Assembly (NCBI RefSeq): GCF_009913435.1
Contig: NZ_CP047895.1
Location: 2,663,501-2,727,500, forward strand
Direction of reading: 5' to 3'
DNA length: 64,000 nt
Source: Sphingomonas changnyeongensis
GTDB taxonomy: Bacteria; Pseudomonadota; Alphaproteobacteria; Sphingomonadales; Sphingomonadaceae
In this document: in pieces, positions 37,384-47,556 of the stretch
Layout of the letters: each line of letters opens with the position of its first letter
How positions within the stretch are numbered: the stretch's first letter is position 1
Position numbers and translations under genes: made by a program
The notes under the pieces: model-generated
Seen by the model: the letters and a program-made list of their open reading frames with translations, nothing else
What the model was told of the DNA's origin: nothing
Databases searched by the model: none

Positions 37384-40300
37384 ATGACCAAGATCACCAA
37401 GACCGCGCCTGCGCGCCGCCTCGCCACCATGACCGGCCTTGCGGTCGCCCTTGCTGCCCCGGCCTTGTGCCTGGCCGCACCCGCCGCCGCCCAGACCGGC
37501 AAGGCCGCCGCCTCGGCCCCGCTTGATTCCGCGACCATTTCGGGGATCGGCATCCGCAACATCGGCTCGGCCGCCATGTCGGGCCGCATCGCCTCGCTCG
37601 CCGCGCGCGAGGAAAAGGACGGCAAGATCACGCTGTTCGTCGGCGCCGCATCGGGCGGCGTGTGGAAATCCGATGACGGCGGCACCAGCTTCAAGCCGGT
37701 GTTCGACAAGCAGCCGGTGCAGTCGATCGGCGTCGTCAAGCTCGACCCCAACAACCGCGACACCATCTGGGTCGGCACCGGCGAGGCCTGGACCCGCAAC
37801 TCGGTGTCGGTCGGCAACGGCGTCTATAAATCGACCGATGGCGGCGAGACCTGGACCAATATGGGCCTGCCTGGGACCGAGCGGATCAGCGATATCGTCA
37901 TCGATCCGCGCGACAGCAACACCGTCTATGTCTGCGCGCCGGGCGCGCTCTGGTCGGACTCGGCCGATCGCGGCCTCTACAAGACGACCGACGGCGGCAA
38001 GAGCTGGACGCTGGTGCTCAAAGGCCCGAACCTGTCGACCGGCTGCGCAACCGTCGCGATCGATCCGTCCGACCCTAACCGGCTGATCGCCGGGCTGTGG
38101 GATTTCCGGCGCAAGGGCTGGACCTTCCGTTCGGGCGGCGAAGGGCCGGATGCGCCGTCGGGCAGCGCGCTCATGGAATCGCGTGACGGCGGCAAGACCT
38201 GGACCGCGATGACCGCGGAGACGCACAAGGGCCTGCCCAAGGGCCCCTGGGGCCGGACCGAGGTGGTGTTCGCGCCGTCGAACCCCAAGCGCGTCTATGC
38301 CTTTGTCGAAAACACCCGCTCGGCGCTTTATGTGTCGGATGACGGCGGCAAGACCTTTGTCGAACGCGACCGCAGCCAGAACATGGTCTGGCGGCCCTTC
38401 TATTTCGCCAAGATGTTCGTCGATCCGACCAATCCGGACCGGGTGTTCAAGACCAACCTGTCGCTGATCGTGTCGGAAGATGGCGGCAAGAGCTTCGGCT
38501 CCGCCCAGGGCGGCGCGCATGGCGACTGGCACGCGCTGTGGATCAACCCCAATAATCCGCGCCACCTGATCGGCGGCGACGATGGCGGCATGTGGACGTC
38601 GTTCGACGGCGGCAATCGCTGGATCAAGAGCGAGAACCTGCCGATCAGCCAGTTCTACCATGTCAGCGTCGACGACAAGGACCCCTATCAGGTCTATGGC
38701 GGGCTGCAGGACAACTCCAGCTGGGTGGGCGACAGCGCCTATCCGGGCGGCATCACCAATGGCCGCTGGGAAAACCTTTATGGCGGCGACGGCTTCTGGG
38801 TGTTTTCCGATCCGGCCGATCCGAACTTTGCCTATGCCGAATATCAGGGCGGCAATCTGGCGCGGATCGACCGCCGCACCCTGTCGCAGCGCGGCATTCA
38901 GCCCCAGGCGGGTTACAAGGAAAAGCTGCGCTTCAACTGGAACACGCCGCTGCATCTGTCGCCCAATGAGAAGGGCACGCTGTATATCGGGGCGCAATAT
39001 CTGTTCCGCACCCGCGACCAGGGCCAGACCTGGGACCGCATCTCGCCCGATCTGACCACCAACGATCCGGCGCGGCAGAAGCAGGAGCAGTCGGGCGGCA
39101 TCACCGTCGACAACTCGGCGGCTGAAATGCACACGACCATCTATTCGATCTCCGAAAGCCCCAAGGCCAAGGGGATGATCTGGGTGGGCACCGATGACGG
39201 CCGCGTGCAGCTGACGACCAATGACGGCGCGGCCTGGACCGACGTCACCCGCAATCTGAAGCTGCCAAATGCGGGCAACTGGATCAGCTGGGTCGAGGCG
39301 AGCCGCCATGACGCGGCGACCGCCTATGTGACGGTTGACCGGCACACCTATGGCGACATGGGGGCCTATCTCTACCGCACGCGCGACGGCGGGCGCAGCT
39401 GGCAGCCGCTGGTCACGCCGAAAACGGCGGGGGTGCGCGGCTATGCCCATGTCATCAAGGAAGACAGCGTCAATCCCGACCTGCTGTTCCTGGGCACCGA
39501 ATATGGCCTGTTCGTGTCGCTGGACGGCGGCGCGAGCTGGGCGGAGTTCAAGGGCAAGGACTTCCCCTCGGTCGCGGTGCGCGACATCGTGCTCCAGTCG
39601 CGCGACAATGATCTGGTGCTGGCGACGCATGGCCGCGGCATCTGGGTGATCGACGACATCACCCCGTGGCGCGCGCTCAACGCCTCGACGCGGGCGGCGA
39701 CGGTGACGCTGCTCCCCGGGCGGCCGGTGCAGCAGCGGATCGGCGGCAATGGCGGCTGGGCAAGCGGCGATGCCGTGTTCGCAGGCGCCAACCCGCCGTC
39801 GGGCGCGGTCATCAGCTTCTACCAGAAGGACCGCCATGTCATCGGGCGGATGAAGCTCGAGGTGCTCGATGCCGAGGGCAAGGTGGTCGACACGCTGCCG
39901 GTGTCCAAGCGGCGCGGCCTCAACCGCATCGAATGGTCGATGCGGGTGAAGCCGCCGGTCGTGCCGCCGGCCGCCCAACTTGCCGGTTCGGCGACGCAGG
40001 GCGCGCGCGTGGTGCCCGGCCGCTACACCGTCAGGCTGACCAAGGCGGACCAGGTGGTGACGATGCCGCTCGACATCGGGCTGGACCGGCGGGCGACCTA
40101 TACGGTCGATGACCGCAAGATGCAGTTCGATGCCGCCCAGCGCGTCAGCGCGCTGTTCGGGCGCATGTCGGTGCTGGTCGCGCAGCTCAATGCGGTGATC
40201 GGCCAGGCCGGGCGCGGCGCGGCAGCGGCCGGGCCGAACCAGGCGCTTGCCAAGTCGGTGCTCGACCGCGCCTCGGCGCTCAAGACCCAGGTGGTGGCGA

Positions 40301-40659
40301 CCAAGGAAGGCGGCGCGATCACCGGCGAGGAACGGCTGCGCGAGCAGCTCGACATCGTCTATGGCGCGATCATGTCGACCGAAGGCCGGCCGACGCCCTA
40401 TCAGATCGCGCGCGTCGATGCGCTGGAACGCGAGCTGAAGGAGGTCGAGGACGGCTTTGCCGCGCTCAAGACCGGCGACGTGTCGCGGCTGATGGCGGCG
40501 GCACGCGCCGCCGGGGAGCCGGTGGTCGATCTGGCGGCGATCCGCATCGAGGAGCAGCAGGGCGGCGGCGGCCGCGCCGATGCGCTGGCGGCCGGCCTGG
40601 TCGGCACCCGCTTCTTCGGCGCGTTCGACACGCTGGTGGCGCGGGCTGAAAAGGACTGA
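37384..40659 (+). CDS. Large secreted BNR/sortilin-type repeat protein (VPS10-like glycosyl hydrolase fold)
   Basis: A 1091-residue protein with a signal peptide (LCLAAPAAAQ). The first ~750 residues are beta-propeller repeats with many Asp-box-like S/T-x-D-x-G-x-x-W/F units (SDDGGTSFKP, STDGGETWTN, TTDGGKSWTL, SRDGGKTWTA, SDDGGKTFVE). These are the repeats of sialidase, xyloglucanase and sortilin-like proteins. The remaining ~300 residues are a helical/beta region without a recognised domain. Such proteins are common in Bacteroidetes and sphingomonads, mostly uncharacterised. No catalytic residues can be assigned, so glycosidase activity is not shown. Confidence 0.8.
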   Translation: MTKITKTAPARRLATMTGLAVALAAPALCLAAPAAAQTGKAAASAPLDSATISGIGIRNIGSAAMSGRIASLAAREEKDGKITLFVGAASGGVWKSDDGGTSFKPVFDKQPVQSIGVVKLDPNNRDTIWVGTGEAWTRNSVSVGNGVYKSTDGGETWTNMGLPGTERISDIVIDPRDSNTVYVCAPGALWSDSADRGLYKTTDGGKSWTLVLKGPNLSTGCATVAIDPSDPNRLIAGLWDFRRKGWTFRSGGEGPDAPSGSALMESRDGGKTWTAMTAETHKGLPKGPWGRTEVVFAPSNPKRVYAFVENTRSALYVSDDGGKTFVERDRSQNMVWRPFYFAKMFVDPTNPDRVFKTNLSLIVSEDGGKSFGSAQGGAHGDWHALWINPNNPRHLIGGDDGGMWTSFDGGNRWIKSENLPISQFYHVSVDDKDPYQVYGGLQDNSSWVGDSAYPGGITNGRWENLYGGDGFWVFSDPADPNFAYAEYQGGNLARIDRRTLSQRGIQPQAGYKEKLRFNWNTPLHLSPNEKGTLYIGAQYLFRTRDQGQTWDRISPDLTTNDPARQKQEQSGGITVDNSAAEMHTTIYSISESPKAKGMIWVGTDDGRVQLTTNDGAAWTDVTRNLKLPNAGNWISWVEASRHDAATAYVTVDRHTYGDMGAYLYRTRDGGRSWQPLVTPKTAGVRGYAHVIKEDSVNPDLLFLGTEYGLFVSLDGGASWAEFKGKDFPSVAVRDIVLQSRDNDLVLATHGRGIWVIDDITPWRALNASTRAATVTLLPGRPVQQRIGGNGGWASGDAVFAGANPPSGAVISFYQKDRHVIGRMKLEVLDAEGKVVDTLPVSKRRGLNRIEWSMRVKPPVVPPAAQLAGSATQGARVVPGRYTVRLTKADQVVTMPLDIGLDRRATYTVDDRKMQFDAAQRVSALFGRMSVLVAQLNAVIGQAGRGAAAAGPNQALAKSVLDRASALKTQVVATKEGGAITGEERLREQLDIVYGAIMSTEGRPTPYQIARVDALERELKEVEDGFAALKTGDVSRLMAAARAAGEPVVDLAAIRIEEQQGGGGRADALAAGLVGTRFFGAFDTLVARAEKD

Positions 40660-40667
40660 GCCACCAA

Positions 40668-42754
40668 GTGACGAAGACGACCGGACCGATGCGGCCGCCC
40701 CTGTGGGCGGCCGCATATGCCGCCCTTGTTGCCGGCGCGCCCTGCGCGCCGGCACTGGCGTCCCCCGCCCCGCCCCCACTGCCCCAACCCCCACTGCCCC
40801 AACCGATGCCGGAGAATGGGCGGAGCCGGGCGCGCAGGCCGAACGCGATGACGCCGGCCGGTGGCCGCCGATCGTCATCACCGCGGCGGACGAGCCGCGC
40901 CGCGTGAAGCCGCCGCAGATCCGGCTGGGCGCGGATCTGCTGCTCGACCTGCAGCCGCGCACGCTGGCCGATGCGCTGCGCGGCGTGGCGGGCGTTTCCA
41001 CCCGGCCCAACTCGCGCGGGGAAACCACGATCCGCGTGCGCGGCGCGGAGGAGCGCCAGTCGCAGGTGTTTCTGGATGGCGCGCCGCTCGCCGTGCCATG
41101 GGACGGGCGGGTCGATCTCGGCCTCATCCCCGCCGGGCTGATCGGCGGGATCGCGATCACCAAGGGCGCGGTGCCGATCGAATATGGCGCCAATGCGGTG
41201 TCGGGCGTCGTCGATCTGCGCACGCGCGGGCCGGGCGATGCGGGGGTGACGGGCATCGCCCAGACCGGCACCATGGGGTTTGCCCAGGCAGCGTTCGTCA
41301 CCGGGATCGAACGCAACGGGCTGGAGGTGATCGCCGCCGCCAGCCTGTTGTCGCGCGATGCCGAGCGCGTGGCCGATCCGGCTGCCCTGCCGTTCAGCCA
41401 GGCGGCATCGCGCCGCCGCACCAACAGCGATTTCGACGGCCAGAGCCTGTTCGCGGCGATCGGCCATGAACATGGCACCACCAGCCTGCGCGCATCGGTG
41501 CTGCACATCGACGCCGAACGCGGCATCGCGCCTGAATCGGACCGCGATCCGGCGCGCGCCGCCCCGCGTTACTGGCGCTATCCGCTGTTCCGCATGACCC
41601 AGGCGACGCTGAGCGGCCAGATCGTCCCGGTGGACGGGGCGGAGCTGCGCATGACCGCGTGGCGGCAATGGTTCGACCAGCGGATCGATGCCTTCCGCAA
41701 TGTCAGCTACACCGCGCTGCGCAGCCGCCAGCGCGACGCGGATGTGACCAGCGGCGTGCGCGCGACGCTGGCGCATGATGCCGGGCCGCTCGCCCTGCGC
41801 TGGAGCGGGCAGATCCAGCACAGCCGCCATGAACAGGTGGACACCCCCTTCCCCGCCGCCATTCCGGGGCCGCGCCTTGCCTATGCGCAGCGGCTGCTGA
41901 GCCTGGGGGTGGAGGCCGATGCCCCGCTGGCCGAGGCGCTGCGCGCGACCTTCGGCCTTGCCTATGACCGGGCGACGACCCCGCTGACCGGCGACAAGCC
42001 GCGCCAGCCGGTGGCCGACGCGCCGGCCTTTTCGGCGGCGCTCGCCTGGACGCCGGGGCCGGGCTGGTCGGTCACGCTGTCGGGCGGACGGCGGACGCGC
42101 TTTGCCTCCCCGCGCGAGCTGTTCGGCGAGGCGCTGGGCCGGTTCCTCATCAACCCCGATCTGCGGCCGGAACGCGCCTGGCTGGGCGATCTGGAGCTGA
42201 ACTGGCAGGGAGACGGCGTGTCGCTGACCCTCAACCCGTTCATCATCCGCGGCACCGGCACGCTGTCGCAGCGGGTGGTGACGGTGAACGGCACCGCGCT
42301 GCGCCAGCGGTTCAACCTGTCGGGCACGCTCAGCACCGGGCTGGACGCGACGCTGACCGCCCGCCCGGCCAAAAGGCTGAGCGTGCAGCTGGCCGCCAGC
42401 CTGCTGCGCGCCCGCGCGGATGCCGACGATGCGCTGCCCTTCCGCCGCCTCGTCCAGCGGCCGGGCACCGAAATCGCGCTCGCGCTCGACTATCTGTTCC
42501 CCGGCGACGCCGATCTGCGCGCCGAGCTGCGCCATATCGGCGGCTCGGTCGATCTGGACGCGGCGGGCGCGCGCATCGCCCTGCCGTCGGCAACCGAGCT
42601 CAACATGCAGGCGGCGGTCCCCATCGTCCGGCTGGGCGCGGCGCGCCTGTCGCTGACATTTGCCGCCGACAATCTGACCGACGCGCTGATCCTGCCGCAA
42701 ACCGGGCTGCCGCTTGCCGGGCGCACGCTGCGGCTGGGGATCAGGATCGACTGA
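40668..42754 (+). CDS. TonB-dependent receptor (apparent frameshift in C-rich run, ~40762-40785)
   Basis: The signal peptide (WAAAYAALVAGAPCAPALA) is in one frame (GTG 40668 or ATG 40689), and the mature protein continues in the next frame (PIVITAADEPRRVKPPQIRL). One extra C in the C-runs around 40762-40785 joins them. The mature part has TonB-plug features (LADALRGVAGVSTRPNSRG, IRVRGAEERQSQVFLDGAPL, ITKGAVPIEYGANAVSGVVD) and a barrel ending GRTLRLGIRID. The ligand is unknown. It follows the BNR gene by 8 bp. The 3' end has a degenerate copy at 49433-49545. Confidence 0.85.
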
Positions 42755-42822
42755 CGCAGTCTCGCGCCGGGCACCCCCGCAGGGGATCAGGCGTAACCGT
42801 TGCGGATTTTGCTTCCCAAGCC

Positions 42823-42836
42823 GGTAACCGGTGTCA
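42823..42836. promoter_or_regulatory. Candidate LacI-family operator upstream of the PL1 lyase gene
   Basis: GGTAACCGGTGTCA, 13 of 14 bases identical to GGAAACCGGTGTCA at 48221-48234 upstream of the uronate operon. The CCGG centre and half-palindromic TGACACCGGTT form are typical of LacI/GalR operators. The adjacent LacI-type regulator (48310-49329) is the likely binder. Confidence 0.6.
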
Positions 42837-42901
42837 CTATTGATTGCCATGCATGGCCGATTCTGCGAAGCAACGCGGCAAAAGGTGGGAGAGTGACGGA
42901 A

Positions 42902-44241
42902 ATGCGGGGATTTCTCACTGTTCTTGCAGCGGTTGCGCTGACCACAATGGCGGCACCGCCGCCGGCCTGGGCGCATCCGCAGGATCCGACCAAAGGGGGG
43001 CTGGCGGCCGCATCATCCGGGTCACCACATTGGCCAAGGACGGGCCGGGCAGCCTGCGCGCCGCCATCGCGGCCAAGGGGCCGCGCGTCATCGTGTTCGA
43101 GGTGGGCGGCGTGATCGATCTTGAACGGTCGGGCATCGAGATTGACAGCCCGTTCGTCACCATCGCCGGGCAGACCGCACCCGCCCCCGGCATCACGATC
43201 ATCAAGGGCGGGATCGACATCAAGACCCATGACGTCAAGCTGTCGCATCTGCGCGTGCTGACCGGGGCCGATGGCCAGCCCAGGCTGAGCGGATGGGAAG
43301 CCGATGCGCTGTCCACCGTCCGCGCCGCGCGGGTGGTGGTCGAAAACTGCACCTTCATGTGGGGCGTGGATGAAAACATGTCCGCGTCGGGCCCGCGCTT
43401 TACCGGCACGACGGTGGCGCAGTGGCGGGCGGGCACCAGCCATGACATCGTGTTCCGGCTGAACCTGGCGGCCGAAGGGCTGGCCAATGCCAGCCATCCC
43501 AAGGGCGAGCATTCCAAAGGCTCGCTGGTGCACGACAATGCGACCGGCATCGTCTTTGACCGCAACATCTGGGCGCACAATGTCGAGCGCAGCCCGCTGG
43601 TCAAGGGCGGCGCGCAGGTGCTGATGGTCAACAACCTGATCTACAACCCGCAGAAACGCGCCGTGCATTACAATCTGATGGACCTTGAATGGACCGGCCA
43701 GCCGCATGTGACCGGGGAGATCACCGCGGTCGGCAATGTCATGCGCGGCGGCAATGACACCGATCCGGGCCTGCCCTTCCTGATGCTGGGCGGGGTGGGC
43801 GACCTGGCCTTTTACGGGCGCGACAATCTGGCCGTCGACAGGCTGGGCAACCCCCTGCCGATGTTCGGCCGCTATGGCACGACAAAGGCCCGGCTGATCG
43901 AGGCCGAGGCCCCGCTTGCCAGCCTTGATGGCTATCGCATCCTGCCCGCCGACCAGGTCGAGACGGCCCTGCTCGCCACGGCGGGTGCGCGGCCATGGGA
44001 CCGGGGGAGCGAGGAGCTGCGCGTGCTGTTCTTCATCGCCGAAGGACGCGGGCAGGTGATCGATGATGAGCGCGAGGTCGGCGGTTATCCGGTCGTCACG
44101 CCAACCAAGGCTCCGTTCGTCGAGGCGGAGTGGGATCTGGTGACGATGACGCCCAGATCGGGCCTTTATCCGGGCCAGAAACCGGGCACGCAGGAAGGGC
44201 TGTCGGCGCGCGACCGGGCGATGCGGACCGGGAGACCGTAA
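42902..44241 (+). CDS. Secreted pectate lyase-type protein, PL1-like beta-helix (apparent frameshift at 42995-43000)
   Basis: A signal peptide (LTVLAAVALTTMAAPPPAWA) in the first frame is followed after HPQDPTKGG by a break in a run of six G. The next frame continues GGRIIRVTTLAKDGPGSLRA, VIVFEVGGVIDLE, FVTIAGQTAPAPGITI and beta-helix rungs with VVVENCTFMWGVDENMS. Adding one G gives a ~447-residue protein. The rung pattern and context point to a polysaccharide lyase of the pectate-lyase superfamily acting on a uronate polymer. The exact substrate is inferred from the neighbouring keto-deoxygluconate genes. Confidence 0.8.
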
Positions 44242-44253
44242 CGTCCCCGCCCC

Positions 44254-45774
44254 TCAAGTGCCCGGCTGGACATAGGGAAAGCGGGCGAACAGCTCGCGCT
44301 CCCACCGGCGCGGATCGCTGACCACGCGGCTGTTGCGGTCGAAGATCATCGTCAGCCGCGTCGCCAGATCATAGGCTGGCCAGCCCGGCGTGCCGGTGCG
44401 GGCGAAGCGGACAAAGGCGTCCATCATCACCCGGCTCATCGTGGCATGGGCCGGGGAGCGATGCGCCGAGGTGCCGAACGCGAGGCCGATATCGTCGGTG
44501 TGCGCGGCATTGTCGAAATCGAGCTGATAGACAAAGCTGTTGCTCCGGCCGGCGCGCGCCCGCGCCTCGACCTCCTCCACCTGTCCGCGCCAGCTGCGCG
44601 CCGGGGTGATGATGCGGTGGAACAGCTCGACCGGGGACGCGTCGGGGTAACGGGCGCGGAACTGGCCGACGACCCAGCCGGGGGCGGCATCCACCCGCAT
44701 TTCGGGTGCGATCCGCGCCGCCAGATTGTCCCAGCTCAGCCCGCGCAGCACCGGCCCGTCGGGCGGATAGAAAGCCCGGCTTTCCGCCACGCAATTGCCC
44801 AGCAGCATCGGGATATCCGCCGATTGGGCCGGCGCACCCGGCCAGAAGGGATGGCGATCAAGGTGTCGCATGTCGACAACCGGCCCGAAATAGACCCGCC
44901 CGCCCAGCACCGGATCAGCAGCGCCGAGCGCCGCCAGCAGCCGGTCGATCGGGGCGGTGGCGGGATCAACGTCGCTGCCAAGCGCGTCGAGATAGGCGCG
45001 CGCGCGGCGCGCGGCGTTTTGCGGGCCCGATGCCGTCACCTGCTGCCCGCTCATGGTGATCGCCTTGTGAAACAGCCCCTTGGCGGCGGGCATCGCCATC
45101 AGCGTCGCGATCTTCGCGCCGCCGCCCGACTGGCCGAACAGCGTCACATTGCCCGGATCGCCCCCGAACACGGCGATGTTGCGCTGCACCCAGGTGAGCG
45201 CCGCGATCAGGTCGAGCTGGCCGGCATTGCCGCTGTCGGGCGCGCGTTCGGGCAGATAGAGATAACCAAGCGCATTGAGCCGGTGATTGACCGTCACCAC
45301 CACCACGCCCTGCGCGGCCAGCGCCGCGCCGTCATTAAGCGGATCGGCAACGCTGCCGGTCGCATAGCCGCCGCCATGGATGTAAACCATCACCGGCAGC
45401 CCCTGCCCCAACTCCGCCGGGGTCCAGACGTTCAGGAACAGACAGTCTTCCGATTGGGGGTGATACGCAGCGCCTGGCTGCGGGCAGGACGGGCCGAAGC
45501 CTGCGACCTGTTCGGCCATCGGCGCCCGCGACACGACCGCCACCGGGGCTGCGAAGCGTTCGGCACGGGCATAGCGGATCCCGGTGAACCGCCTGACCCG
45601 CGGGCTCGCCGGGTCGCCCGGACCATCGACCATGCTGCCCAGATAATGGCCCGACGGCGCGCGCACCGCCACCATGTCGCTCGATGCGGCATGCGCCCCG
45701 GTCACGGCCAGCGCCAGCCCCGTCGCCCCGCCCGCCAGCACGGCGCGGCGGCTCCAGCGGTCAGCGGCGGACAT
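44254..45774 (-). CDS. Secreted type B carboxylesterase (para-nitrobenzyl esterase family)
   Basis: A 506-residue protein. A twin-arginine-like SRRAVLAGGATGLALAV signal suggests Tat export. Family features: EDCLFLNVWTP, MVYIHGGGY (oxyanion hole), nucleophile elbow FGQSGGGAKI, and a catalytic-His region near GTSAHRSPAH. It overlaps kdgK by 14 bp and is the distal gene of the uronate operon. That suggests it removes acyl or methyl esters from pectin-like oligomers, which is inference. It converges with the lyase across only 12 bp. Confidence 0.85.
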   Translation of the reverse strand: MSAADRWSRRAVLAGGATGLALAVTGAHAASSDMVAVRAPSGHYLGSMVDGPGDPASPRVRRFTGIRYARAERFAAPVAVVSRAPMAEQVAGFGPSCPQPGAAYHPQSEDCLFLNVWTPAELGQGLPVMVYIHGGGYATGSVADPLNDGAALAAQGVVVVTVNHRLNALGYLYLPERAPDSGNAGQLDLIAALTWVQRNIAVFGGDPGNVTLFGQSGGGAKIATLMAMPAAKGLFHKAITMSGQQVTASGPQNAARRARAYLDALGSDVDPATAPIDRLLAALGAADPVLGGRVYFGPVVDMRHLDRHPFWPGAPAQSADIPMLLGNCVAESRAFYPPDGPVLRGLSWDNLAARIAPEMRVDAAPGWVVGQFRARYPDASPVELFHRIITPARSWRGQVEEVEARARAGRSNSFVYQLDFDNAAHTDDIGLAFGTSAHRSPAHATMSRVMMDAFVRFARTGTPGWPAYDLATRLTMIFDRNSRVVSDPRRWERELFARFPYVQPGT

Positions 45775-46765
45775 CGCCCGCACGGGCGCTGAAATCGTCC
45801 AGCATCGCCCTGCTGACCGGGCACATGTCGCCCGCAATGCTGTGCTTGAGCGCGGCAAGCGCCAGCCCGCGCCCGGCCATCGCCGCCAGATCGCCGTCCA
45901 TCAGCCAGCCATCGAGCACCCCGGCGGCAAAGGCATCGCCGCTGCCGATCCGGTCGATGATGCCGGTCACGTCGATCTCGTCGGTCTGGTGGCTGTCGGT
46001 GCGGGCATCGACCCGCGCCGAGATGCGGTGATGGTCGCTCGTCACCAGATGCCGCGCGGTCGATGCGATCAGCTGCAGATTCGGGAACGCGGCGAAGGCG
46101 GCCTCCGCCGCTTCGCGCCGCCGCCCCTCGCCCTCGCCCGAAAAGCTTTGCCCGAGCAGCAGCGAAATGTCGCGGTGATTGCCGATCAGGATCGTCGCAT
46201 CGGCGACCAGCTCGCGCAGGATCGCGGCCGGATCGCTGTCCCACGCCGCCCAGAGCTGCGCGCGGTAATTGCCGTCAAAGCAGATCGGCACCCCGGCCGC
46301 GCGCGCCGCCGCCTGCGCGGCCCGCGCCAGCGCCACCCCGCCGGGGCCGAGCGCCGGGGTGATCCCCCCGCAATGCAGCAGCCGCGCCCCCGCCAGCGCG
46401 GCGGCGAAATCGATCATCTCCGGCCGGGCGAGCGCAAAGGCGCTGCCGGCACGGTCATAGGTGATGGCGGCCGGGCGCGGGCCGGACCCGGCCTCAAGGA
46501 AATACAGCCCCATGCGCCCGGCGGCACGCGCGAGATGGCGTGTGTCGATCCCGCTGCCCCTGAGCGCCGCCAGCGCCCGGTCGCCCAGCGGATTGTCGCT
46601 GATCACGCCGGCAAAGCGCACATCATGGCCAAGTGCGGCAAGTGCCGAGGCGACATTGGCCTCCGCCCCGCCGACCACCAGATCAAGGCTGGACGCCTGC
46701 ACCAGCAGATGCCGGTCGGGCGGCGACAGGCGCAGCAGCAGCTCGCCAAAACAGGTGACGGTCAT
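45761..46765 (-). CDS. kdgK: 2-keto-3-deoxygluconate kinase (PfkB family)
   Basis: A 334-residue sugar kinase making 2-keto-3-deoxy-6-phosphogluconate. The PfkB signatures are N-terminal GGAEANVASALAALG and C-terminal DRIGSGDAFAAGVLDG (catalytic Asp). FGELLLRLSPP at the start and DGNYRAQLW near the middle match KdgK. It is co-directional with kduD, the RpiB-type isomerase and the esterase. The aldolase (eda) that would follow is not in the window. Confidence 0.9.
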   Translation of the reverse strand: MTVTCFGELLLRLSPPDRHLLVQASSLDLVVGGAEANVASALAALGHDVRFAGVISDNPLGDRALAALRGSGIDTRHLARAAGRMGLYFLEAGSGPRPAAITYDRAGSAFALARPEMIDFAAALAGARLLHCGGITPALGPGGVALARAAQAAARAAGVPICFDGNYRAQLWAAWDSDPAAILRELVADATILIGNHRDISLLLGQSFSGEGEGRRREAAEAAFAAFPNLQLIASTARHLVTSDHHRISARVDARTDSHQTDEIDVTGIIDRIGSGDAFAAGVLDGWLMDGDLAAMAGRGLALAALKHSIAGDMCPVSRAMLDDFSARAGDVRR

Positions 46766-46774
46766 GCCTGCGGC

Positions 46775-47530
46775 CTACCGCGCCAGCCAGCCGCCATCGA
46801 CCGCAAGGATATGCCCGGTGACATAATCCGACGCGCCCGAGGCCAGAAACACCGCCGCCCCGGCAATGTCTTCGGGCCGGCCCCAGCGCCCCGCCGGGAT
46901 GCGTTCGAGGATCTGGCGATTGCGGGTCTCGTCGGCCTGCAATGCGGCGGTGTTGTTGGTGGCGATATAGCCCGGCGCGATCGCATTGACCTGCACGCCC
47001 GCCGGGGCCAGCTCGTTCGCCATCGCCCGCGTCAGCCCCGCGACGCCCGATTTGGCCGCGGCATAGCTCGGCACGCGGATCCCGCCCTGAAAGCTGAGCA
47101 GCGAGGCGATGTTGATGATCTTGCCCCGGCCCGCCGCCATCATCACCCGCGCCGCGGCCTGGCTGAGGAAGAACAGGGTTTTGAGGTTGGTATCGACCAC
47201 CGCATCCCAATCCTCCTCGGTGAACACGGCCAGATCGTTGCGGCGGATGATCCCGGCATTGTTGACCAGGATGTCGAGCCCGCCCAGCTCCGCCACCGTG
47301 TCGGCGATCAGCGCATCGACCGGCGCGATCGACGACAGATCGGCGCGCAGATCGACCGCCCTGCCCCCCTTTGCCGCGATCAGCGCGGCGGTTTCCGTCG
47401 CCGGGCTGCGGCCGGCAAGCGCCACCGCCGCACCCGCTTCGGCCAGCGCGACGGCAATCGCCTGCCCGATCCCGGTATTGGCCCCGGTGACGAGCGCGCG
47501 CCGGCCGGTCAGGTCGAATGAAATCGCCAT
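46775..47530 (-). CDS. kduD: 2-deoxy-D-gluconate 3-dehydrogenase / DK-II reductase (SDR)
   Basis: A 251-residue short-chain dehydrogenase. NAD motif TGANTGIGQAIA, NNAGI, catalytic Ser-Tyr-Lys in IASLLSF and PSYAAAKSG, and the KduD-like start FDLTGRRALVTG are seen. In pectin and alginate-type pathways it reduces 3-deoxy-D-glycero-2,5-hexodiulosonate to 2-keto-3-deoxygluconate, the substrate of the kdgK product encoded next. It lies nine bases from kdgK. Confidence 0.88.
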   Translation of the reverse strand: MAISFDLTGRRALVTGANTGIGQAIAVALAEAGAAVALAGRSPATETAALIAAKGGRAVDLRADLSSIAPVDALIADTVAELGGLDILVNNAGIIRRNDLAVFTEEDWDAVVDTNLKTLFFLSQAAARVMMAAGRGKIINIASLLSFQGGIRVPSYAAAKSGVAGLTRAMANELAPAGVQVNAIAPGYIATNNTAALQADETRNRQILERIPAGRWGRPEDIAGAAVFLASGASDYVTGHILAVDGGWLAR

Positions 47531-47556
47531 ATGCTCCCCCCTTTCCGCCGTCAGGC

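Noticed and set aside
37222..41526. A 1434-codon open frame on the minus strand over the BNR and receptor genes
   Set aside because: It is the antisense shadow of high-GC genes. Its translation is Arg/Ala/His-rich with no domain, while the plus-strand frames carry clear motifs and signal peptides.
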